In this document: positions 5,115-10,752 of the stretch, in pieces
How positions within the stretch are numbered: position 1 is the stretch's first letter
Layout: every line of letters starts with the position of its first letter
Assembly (NCBI GenBank): GCA_035540915.1
Contig: DATLFQ010000045.1
Coordinates: 1-10,752 of the forward strand
Direction of reading: 5' to 3'
Source: DATLFQ01 sp035540915
GTDB taxonomy: Bacteria > Actinomycetota > Acidimicrobiia > Acidimicrobiales > GCA-2861595
DNA: 10,752 nt
Notes under the pieces: model-generated
Told to the model about the DNA's origin: nothing
The model's input: the letters and a program-made list of their open reading frames with translations, nothing else
Databases searched by the model: none
Position numbers and translations under genes: made by a program

Positions 5115-6517
5115 GGATCCTCCTCTCCCGAGCGCGGGCTCGGAGCGATGTTGGCGTTCATGTGAAAGAAGTTCTCCGGGTCATGGCGGGCCTTGAGCGC
5201 CTTCAGCCGGTGCAGCCGCTGCCCGTATGCGTACTCCACACCCGCGGGGCCCTCGTCCGAGATGAAGTTGGCGTAGACGCCGTTGGCGTGGGGGCGCAAT
5301 GCCTCCCACCCGTCCCGGACCCAGCTCTTGTGGCGCTCTCCCACGGCGTCCGACGGAGCCCATCCGGCGGTCAGGCTGATCTCGAACCCGGGTTGGCGGT
5401 CGCCGACCGCCGTTGCGTCGTCGGCCACCCGGCTCACGGCGCCGCCGACGGCCCAGCCGTTGATCTGGCAGAACGGGCCGGGCATCGAGGCGATCCGCTC
5501 GATGAAAACGTCGATGACGTCGTCGGAGAGGGTCGTGAGGCGGTGGGCCTTCCAGTAGTAGTGCCGTCCGTGCGGCGCCCCGCCGTCGAGCAGCGACTGG
5601 AGGGCGACGTAGGGCAAGGGACGCACGGCGTCGGCGATCGGCGTCGCAACGGCGCGGAGGCGGGCGAGGGCGCGGGTCCCCTCCGAATGATCGCCCACCC
5701 AGGCCAGGACCAGCGCCGCCACGGGCTTCCCGAACCACTCGACCGGGACGAAGGGGGCGGGCGGCGCGGGAACCAGCCCGACGGTGATGCCGAGCTCGTC
5801 GGGGGCATCGACAACGGAGTCGCTCACGAAGCGGAGGACGTCCGCGGCGGCATCGATGGGCCAGAGGATCGGCCCACCGAGGATCATCGGGCCGACGGGG
5901 TGGAGCTGGTACTCGAAGCTGGTGGCCACGCCGAAGTTCCCGCCCCCGCCCCTCAGGCCCCAGAACAGGTCGGGATGCGATTCCGCGTCGACGTGGATCA
6001 GCCGGGACTCGGCGTTGACGAGGCTGACCGACAGCAGGTTGTCCACGGTCAACCCGTGCTTGCGCATGAGGTGTCCGAGCCCGCCGCCGAGGGTGAGGCC
6101 GGCGATGCCGGTATGGCTGATCACGCCTCCCGTCGTGGCCAGCCCGAACGGCTGGGTGGCGCGGTCGAGCTCGCCCCAGAGCACCCCGCCCGCAGCCTTG
6201 ACCCTACGAGCCGCGGGGTCCACCCGTATCGCCTTCATGAGGGACAGGTCGATCATGAGCCCGTCCTCGCAGACCGACAGACCGGCGATGGAATGGCCGC
6301 CGCCCCGCACCGACACGACAAGGTCGTGCCTGCGGGCGAAGCGCACCGCCTCGACGACGTCGTCGGCGCCGGCACAGCGGGCGATCAAGCGGGGGCGGCG
6401 GTCGACGGCGCCGTTCCAGACTCGACGGGCTTCCTCGTAGCCCTCCTCTCCCGGCTGGAGCAACGTCCCGCGAAACCGGGCCCGCAGGCCCTTGATCGCC
6501 TCGGGTGTCATCGTCAT
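5111..6517 (-). CDS. FAD-linked oxidase, berberine-bridge (BBE)-like, SARP-side paralogue
   Basis: The protein has 468 residues. The FAD domain contains RRPRLIARC (40-48) and RGGGHS (71-76), with His75 as the presumed covalent FAD ligand. ATTGGVISHTGIAGLTLGGG (about 127-146) lacks Cys, so a single covalent link is expected. The RGGGGNFGVATSF loop (about 189-201) follows, and the C-terminal BBE segment contains ARHDPENFFHMNANIAP (about 443-459), closer to the family consensus than in the paralogue. It shares long blocks with the oxidase at 2767-4209 (the VWNG-VDRRPRLIARC and LMRKHGLTVDN blocks, for example), so the two are clearly paralogues. The start is ATG 6517, which overlaps the monooxygenase TGA as ATGA; the preceding bases carry no Shine-Dalgarno, so translation probably depends on coupling. 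A much longer upstream extension of the frame is antisense-like and was dropped. It likely oxidises a small molecule made or modified by the neighbouring monooxygenase. Confidence 0.92.
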   Translation of the reverse strand: MTMTPEAIKGLRARFRGTLLQPGEEGYEEARRVWNGAVDRRPRLIARCAGADDVVEAVRFARRHDLVVSVRGGGHSIAGLSVCEDGLMIDLSLMKAIRVDPAARRVKAAGGVLWGELDRATQPFGLATTGGVISHTGIAGLTLGGGLGHLMRKHGLTVDNLLSVSLVNAESRLIHVDAESHPDLFWGLRGGGGNFGVATSFEYQLHPVGPMILGGPILWPIDAAADVLRFVSDSVVDAPDELGITVGLVPAPPAPFVPVEWFGKPVAALVLAWVGDHSEGTRALARLRAVATPIADAVRPLPYVALQSLLDGGAPHGRHYYWKAHRLTTLSDDVIDVFIERIASMPGPFCQINGWAVGGAVSRVADDATAVGDRQPGFEISLTAGWAPSDAVGERHKSWVRDGWEALRPHANGVYANFISDEGPAGVEYAYGQRLHRLKALKARHDPENFFHMNANIAPSPRSGEEDP

Positions 6518-7722
6518 GCGGCCGCCGGGTTCATGACGCTTCGGACGTGCTCGGGGGCGAAGAAGTCCGCCGGCGAGAGGGAGCCGGCGACGACGCTCAC
6601 GAAGCCGTCCATGGCCGGCTGGCTGTGCGCTACTGCACCCAGAAGCTCCTGCATCTCCGGCGGCGGGGGCTCCAGTGTCGCCAGCTGGGTGGTGAACTCG
6701 TAGATCGGCGTGACTCGGGCATCGCGCGCCCGCTGGTAGCCCGCCATGGCCTGCTCGAACGACCGCGTGCCCTCGAACGCCTCGGTGAGGGCGAGCGTGC
6801 ACTGTTCGGCGCCGATGAAGGCGTCGGTGATGCCCTGGGCCGTCACCGGGTCGCGCGTGTAGCCCGCGTCACCGACGAGCGCCCAGCCGGGGCCGAACGG
6901 CTTGCGGAAGAAGTTGGGGACCCCGCCCACCCGGAAGCGGTCTTCCCGGGTGGCCGCGCGGAGCCGGTCGGCGAGCTCGGGGACGCGGTCGATCGCGGCC
7001 AGGTAGTTGCCCTCGACGTCGGACTTGAACGCCGCCGCCTGGCCCGCTGGGCAACCCACGAGCATGAGCGTGAGACCGTCGTTGGTCGGAATGGCGGCGA
7101 TGGCCCGATCACCTCGGACCCAGACAGGAAAGCCCTCGATGCCCAGCCCGCTCCAGAACGTGTAGAACGCGTACTCCAGCACGGGCAGGTCCCGGTACAC
7201 CGGGGCCCCGACCGCCCTGGCTACGCGGGAGTTGCATCCGTCGGCGCCGACCACCACCCGAGCCCGTTCGACCGCCGGCCTGCCGTGCTGGTCACGGCCC
7301 CGGATCCCGACGACCCTGCCATCCTCGACGGTGATCTCCTCGACGGTGAAGCGCTCCCGCACCTCCGCGCCGGCTTCCGCTGCCGCGTCGACGAGGATGC
7401 TGTCGAGCACGGTCCGCCGCGGCGCGTAGGCGCCGCTGATGCCGTCCACGGCCCGCGGGGTGCCCGAGATGACGAAGGGCCCGAAATCGAACGAGTAGCT
7501 CGAGATCGGCGGGCACCCAGTCGCCGTGACCCTGTCGAGCAGCCCCCAGCGCTCGAGGGCGGCCAGGCCGGTGGCGTGGACGGCGAGCGTCGAGACGGTG
7601 TCGCTGGGAAACGACGACCGGTCGACGATCATCACGCGATAACCCTGCCGAGCGAGAAGCATAACCGTGGGCGAGCCGGCGCAGCGGGCGCCGACGATGA
7701 TGGCGTCGTACGGGTTGGGCAT
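6514..7722 (-). CDS. FAD-dependent monooxygenase (aromatic hydroxylase-like)
   Basis: The protein has 402 residues, normal for group A flavin monooxygenases of the p-hydroxybenzoate hydroxylase fold. All three fingerprints are visible. First, the dinucleotide-binding loop IIVGARCAGS (8-17), with an acidic end of strand 2 (VDR, 33-35). Second, the DG motif VVVGADGCNSRVAR (156-169). Third, the GD motif ALVGDAGYTRDPVTAQGITDAF (281-302), which binds the FAD ribityl-phosphate. Such enzymes use NAD(P)H and O2 to hydroxylate or epoxidise aromatic or polyketide substrates. The start is ATG 7722, because GGAGG lies 6 bases upstream and the Rossmann strand begins 6 residues in. In-frame ATGs at 7764 and 7800 would add an unrelated extension over the promoter. 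It is the first gene of the operon, with the predicted SARP-controlled promoter directly in front. The ATGA overlap with the next gene indicates tight co-expression. Confidence 0.92.
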   Translation of the reverse strand: MPNPYDAIIVGARCAGSPTVMLLARQGYRVMIVDRSSFPSDTVSTLAVHATGLAALERWGLLDRVTATGCPPISSYSFDFGPFVISGTPRAVDGISGAYAPRRTVLDSILVDAAAEAGAEVRERFTVEEITVEDGRVVGIRGRDQHGRPAVERARVVVGADGCNSRVARAVGAPVYRDLPVLEYAFYTFWSGLGIEGFPVWVRGDRAIAAIPTNDGLTLMLVGCPAGQAAAFKSDVEGNYLAAIDRVPELADRLRAATREDRFRVGGVPNFFRKPFGPGWALVGDAGYTRDPVTAQGITDAFIGAEQCTLALTEAFEGTRSFEQAMAGYQRARDARVTPIYEFTTQLATLEPPPPEMQELLGAVAHSQPAMDGFVSVVAGSLSPADFFAPEHVRSVMNPAAA

Positions 7723-7759
7723 TCGTGGCCTCCATCCGGTGAATCCGAGGACGTTCCGG

Positions 7760-7813
7760 AGCATGCTTCGGTCACCGTTTCGAAACCGTTCGGCCGGCAT
7801 GGCCCCGCCGTTT
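7760..7813 (-). promoter_or_regulatory. Predicted SARP-activated promoter of the monooxygenase operon
   Basis: Read leftward, heptamers AAACGGC (7813-7807), GAACGGT (7791-7785) and AAACGGT (7780-7774) share the core AACGG and all lie on one 11-bp register (offsets 22 and 11); the slot at 7802-7796 is unmatched. The last heptamer is separated by exactly 8 bases from CATGCT (7765-7760), a -10-like hexamer matching TAnnnT except at its first base. SARP activators bind heptamer direct repeats with 4-bp spacers, the last copy 8 bp from the -10, and typically lack a good -35, as here. The inferred transcription start near 7753 gives a leader of about 30 bases containing the ribosome site. Confidence 0.65.
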
Positions 7814-7821
7814 GAACGGAA

Positions 7822-10752
7822 TCAGGCCGTGGGGCCCAGCCGGAGGCGGGTGGCGGCGATCCTCCGCAGCGGCCCCAGCGAGCCCGTGAGGCCGGCGACC
7901 GCCTCGGCCTGGTCCAGTTCGGCCGCCGCACCGGCGTGATCGCCGGCGGCGGCCAGGAAGGTGGCCCGCGCACGGCGGATCTCCGGCTCCCAAAGGCGCG
8001 TGCCGGGGGCGGCCAGTGCCTCCTCCGTGGCGGCGAGGCCACCGCGGAAATCGTCTCCCGCCGAGTGAGCGGCGACGAGAAGCCGGTACAGGGTGGCACG
8101 GAAGCCCGGCGCCGGGTTGCGGTACCCGCAGCGGGCGAGAGCGGCACGGATGCGGGCGACTCCTGCCGCGACCCGTCCCTCGAGCACCTCGACGTACCCG
8201 GGCCACGCCGCCGCATTGATACTGATGGGCCCACCCTGGTCGGCTCTGGTGGCGAGACAAGCCGCGTAAGCCCTCACGCCGTCGTCCTCGTCGAGGTCGA
8301 GGGCCAGTAGGGCGGCGAAGACCAGTGCCACGTCCCTGCTGTAGGGGTGACCCAGCTCGTCCGCCAGAGTGAGCGCCCTTTCACGGGCGTGGCGAGCGTC
8401 GTCGTCGAAGCCGAGAAATGCGAGCGTGTTGGCCAGCCGGCTCAGGCAGACGACCTTCGGGTCGTGGCCGAAGCGGAGCACGTGCGCATCGTGGTCTCCG
8501 AGGGCGAACCGCTCGACGACCACTGCGAAATGCCCACGTGCCGACCGCAGGCTTCCGGACCAGAACGAGACCACGCCCAGGAGGTAGCGGCTCTCCACCT
8601 GCAGCCCGTGGTCGCCCGTCTCCTGGGCAGACGTGTGCAGGCGCTCCGCCGCGGCACGGGCCTCGTCGAAGTCGTCCCGGCACAGGCTCGACAGCACGAG
8701 CGACCGCAGCACCGGAGCGTCCGGGTCCACCCCCACGCGGGCCGCCATCTCGACCGCCACCCGCTGGACCTCGGCCAGCCGGTCGGAGGCGAAGCCCTCC
8801 AAGCCGATGACGGCTGTGGGCAGTGCCGATACGACCTCCAGCCGGCGGGCCAGCGCCTCGGGCGTGGAGCGGGCGCCCAGGAGCTCGCTGGCCCGTTCGA
8901 GGAAGTGGACAGCCTCGGCATAGGCGCTCATCCTCTGGGCCTGGCCTGCCGCCGTGCGGTACCACGTGACCGCCTCCTCGGTTCGACCGGCCCGGTCGTA
9001 GTGGGCCGCTATCTGCCCGCTGGCGCGGATCGCGTCGGCGGCGAGAAGGCGCTGCAGCCCCTCGGCGACTCGCAGGTGATTGGCGCGGCGAGTGGCCGGT
9101 CCCAGCGCCTCGTAGGCGACCTCGCGGATCTTGCCGTGGCTGAAGTCATAGGCGTCCACGTCGTGTTCCCGGATGAGCCCGCGCCGCCAGAGCTCGTCGA
9201 GGCCGGTGGCGACGGTGACGTCGTCCACGGCCAGGGCGTGTCGGACGAGATCGGCCTGGAACTCCCGCCCGACGGTCGCAGCCAGGTCGAGCAGATCGTG
9301 GGCGGGCTCGGACAGCTGGGCCAGACGAGCCCTGATGACCGCCTGCAGCCTCGGCGGGGTGCTGGTGGGTCCAGCGGAACGTTCTCCGGCTCCCGCCCGG
9401 ACCGTCTCGACGACGAAGAGGGGGTTCCCTTCCGTACCGGCATAGATGTCCGCAACGGCGGCGGTGTCCAGCCGCCTGCCGAGCAACTGGCTCGCGAGCT
9501 CGGCAGTGTCGTCACGGGTCAGCCGGTGCAGCGGTATCTCGCTCATCCGGCCCAGCACCGTCAGCCCGTCCAGCAGCGCGGTGAGCGGGTGCCGGTCGTC
9601 GATGTCCTCCCGTCGCGCCGACGCGACGACGAGAAGCCGGCCGTGCAGGTGCTGACGCAGGAGGTAATGAATGAACTGGAGGCTGGTGGCGTCGCACCAG
9701 TGCGCGTCGTCAGCGACCAGGACGGCCGCCCCGGCCGACATGAGGGCCTCGGCGGCGGCGTCGAACACCCGGCGCCGCTCGCCGCTGTCGACGCCGTTCG
9801 CGTGAACCAGCGGGACGTCCTCTTCCCCGCTCGTGGAGACGGGCGGGCACAGCTCGGGCACGACCCGCGACAGCTGGCTGAGGGCGCCCGGTGCGCTGCG
9901 TCGGACCCGAGCGGCCACCTCGGGCGTACGCAGCCAGGCGGCAACCGTTCCCCATCCCAGGTCACCCTCGGTCAGGTACGAGCGGGCCCGGCAGACGGTG
10001 GCCTCGCGCTGGCCGCACCAGGCCCCGAGCTCCTCGATCAGACGCGTCTTTCCGATGCCGGCCTCGCCGGTGACCACGACGAACTGCGCGCGCCCCGCGC
10101 GAGCCTCCTGCCAGAGTCGGGTGAGCTGCGCCCACTCCCGTTCTCGTCCGACGAGCGTCGCGGGGGCCACCGCAGGCGCCACGTCCGCAGCCGGGGCGGA
10201 GTCGCCGGCCCCCACGATGGCCTCGTGGAGCCGGCGCGTGGCGTCTCCCGGCGCGATGCCGAGCTCGCGTTGCAGGACGGTGGCGCACTCGTGGAAAGCC
10301 CGTACCGCAGCGGCCCGGTCGCCGGCCGCGTCGTGAAGACGCATCAGGAGTCGATGGTTCTCCTCCCCGAGCGGCTCCGTACGAACGAGCTCCCGGCCGA
10401 GGCGGACGGCTTCGGCGTACTCCCGTCGATCGCCCAGCGCGGCCGTCAGGCGGCGTAGCGCCGAGACGTAGCTGTCGCGCATCCGTTGCCGTTCCTCGGC
10501 GATCCAATCCTCGTAGCAGTCCTCGAGCAGGTCGCCGGTGTACAGACCTACGGCGATGCGGAGGGCGTCGACCATGTCCTCCGAACCCGGCGGCGCGGTG
10601 CCCGACGCCTCCGTCGCCAGCTTGAACTCGTCGACGTCCACCCACACCCGCGTCTCTGGTCGCCACTGCACGGTGCGGTTGGTGACCCGCAGGCAGGCTC
10701 CGATCTCAGGGACGGCTCGTCGCAGCGTGTGCAGCAAGTTGCGGAGGTTGGT
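7822..10752 (-). CDS. SARP/AfsR-type transcriptional regulator with BTAD and ATPase domains (N-terminus outside window)
   Basis: There are 976 visible codons plus stop; the frame is open at the right edge. The first visible residues (TNLRNLLHTLRRAVP) are the C-terminal part of the OmpR-type winged helix of SARPs, so the true start lies beyond 10752. Next comes the BTAD helical domain (WVDVDEFKLA, TGDLLEDCYEDWI, EERQRMRDSYVSAL, about residues 37-175). Then LVGRERE opens an AAA/STAND ATPase with Walker A GEAGIGKT (about 229-236) and Walker B VLVADD followed by AHW (about 344-352). The C-terminal third is alanine/leucine-rich helical repeat sequence of the TPR type, ending LRLGPTA. No C-terminal LuxR helix-turn-helix is seen, which separates it from LAL regulators. 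Such proteins are cytosolic activators of secondary-metabolite or stress genes. It lies 99 bases from the operon it probably controls, in the same orientation. Confidence 0.93.
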   Translation of the reverse strand, partial: TNLRNLLHTLRRAVPEIGACLRVTNRTVQWRPETRVWVDVDEFKLATEASGTAPPGSEDMVDALRIAVGLYTGDLLEDCYEDWIAEERQRMRDSYVSALRRLTAALGDRREYAEAVRLGRELVRTEPLGEENHRLLMRLHDAAGDRAAAVRAFHECATVLQRELGIAPGDATRRLHEAIVGAGDSAPAADVAPAVAPATLVGREREWAQLTRLWQEARAGRAQFVVVTGEAGIGKTRLIEELGAWCGQREATVCRARSYLTEGDLGWGTVAAWLRTPEVAARVRRSAPGALSQLSRVVPELCPPVSTSGEEDVPLVHANGVDSGERRRVFDAAAEALMSAGAAVLVADDAHWCDATSLQFIHYLLRQHLHGRLLVVASARREDIDDRHPLTALLDGLTVLGRMSEIPLHRLTRDDTAELASQLLGRRLDTAAVADIYAGTEGNPLFVVETVRAGAGERSAGPTSTPPRLQAVIRARLAQLSEPAHDLLDLAATVGREFQADLVRHALAVDDVTVATGLDELWRRGLIREHDVDAYDFSHGKIREVAYEALGPATRRANHLRVAEGLQRLLAADAIRASGQIAAHYDRAGRTEEAVTWYRTAAGQAQRMSAYAEAVHFLERASELLGARSTPEALARRLEVVSALPTAVIGLEGFASDRLAEVQRVAVEMAARVGVDPDAPVLRSLVLSSLCRDDFDEARAAAERLHTSAQETGDHGLQVESRYLLGVVSFWSGSLRSARGHFAVVVERFALGDHDAHVLRFGHDPKVVCLSRLANTLAFLGFDDDARHARERALTLADELGHPYSRDVALVFAALLALDLDEDDGVRAYAACLATRADQGGPISINAAAWPGYVEVLEGRVAAGVARIRAALARCGYRNPAPGFRATLYRLLVAAHSAGDDFRGGLAATEEALAAPGTRLWEPEIRRARATFLAAAGDHAGAAAELDQAEAVAGLTGSLGPLRRIAATRLRLGPTA

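Noticed and set aside
5009..6703. A 564-codon open frame on the + strand
   Set aside because: It is antisense to the BBE-like oxidase and parts of its neighbours, with no family-like motifs and a composition typical of shadow frames.
6518..6802. N-terminal extension of the second BBE-like oxidase to 6802
   Set aside because: It overlaps the monooxygenase coding sequence in another frame. The ATGA overlap and family length support ATG 6517.
7808..7819. CCGTT-TG-AACGG dyad as a terminator for the SARP gene
   Set aside because: A 2-base loop and 5-bp stem without a T-run is not a terminator; it is better explained as part of the heptamer array.
8347..10458. A 703-codon open frame on the + strand
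   Set aside because: It is wholly antisense to the SARP gene, whose domains (BTAD, Walker A/B) are unmistakable. The + strand translation has no recognisable motif. It is a shadow frame of high-GC DNA.
1..10752. CRISPR array, tRNA/rRNA, insertion sequence or attachment site
   Set aside because: I found no regularly spaced repeats with spacers, no cloverleaf-like or rRNA-like sequence, and no transposase or terminal inverted repeats.

Overview
The window is GC-rich throughout and compactly packed. It has GTG starts, four-base ATGA/GTGA gene overlaps, a SARP/AfsR-type regulator with BTAD and ATPase domains, an HxlR regulator with a C-terminal sterol-carrier-like domain, and a DUF2945/DUF3140 pair. 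Together these point to an actinobacterial chromosome. I cannot name a genus. I see no insertion sequence, tRNA, rRNA or CRISPR array.

Layout. The left edge (1-79) holds the last 25 codons of an unrecognised + strand frame, followed by about 270 bases without a recognisable gene. Next come a SnoaL/NTF2-like protein (348-734, +), a frameshifted remnant of an alpha/beta hydrolase (731-1084, -), and an overlapping pair of small leftward genes encoding a DUF2945 (HVA1/TUDOR) protein and a DUF3140 protein (1110-1678, -). About 260 bases without a clear gene follow. An HxlR-family regulator (1942-2643, -) then faces a berberine-bridge-type FAD-linked oxidase (2767-4209, +) across a 123-base divergent intergenic region. 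That region carries two exactly abutting 21-bp dyads, which I read as the HxlR operator.

The right 60% is a leftward regulon. A large SARP-type regulator (7822-10752, -, N-terminus outside the window) lies upstream of a three-gene operon: an FAD-dependent aromatic-type monooxygenase (6514-7722), a second berberine-bridge-type oxidase (5111-6517) and an NmrA/atypical-SDR reductase (4206-5114). Both internal junctions are four-base ATGA overlaps. The 97-base gap in front of the operon contains heptamer direct repeats on an 11-bp pitch, placed exactly 8 bp upstream of a -10-like hexamer. This is the textbook SARP promoter layout, so the SARP most likely activates this operon.

How it may work together. 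Three flavin enzymes plus a nicotinamide-dependent reductase, with a SnoaL-like protein and a dead hydrolase nearby, look like a redox-tailoring or catabolic set for an aromatic or polyketide-like small molecule. The two oxidases are paralogues in opposite orientation, each under a different regulator (HxlR on the left, SARP on the right). Their transcripts converge on one CTAG that supplies both stop codons, leaving no room for a terminator. The substrate cannot be read from the sequence.
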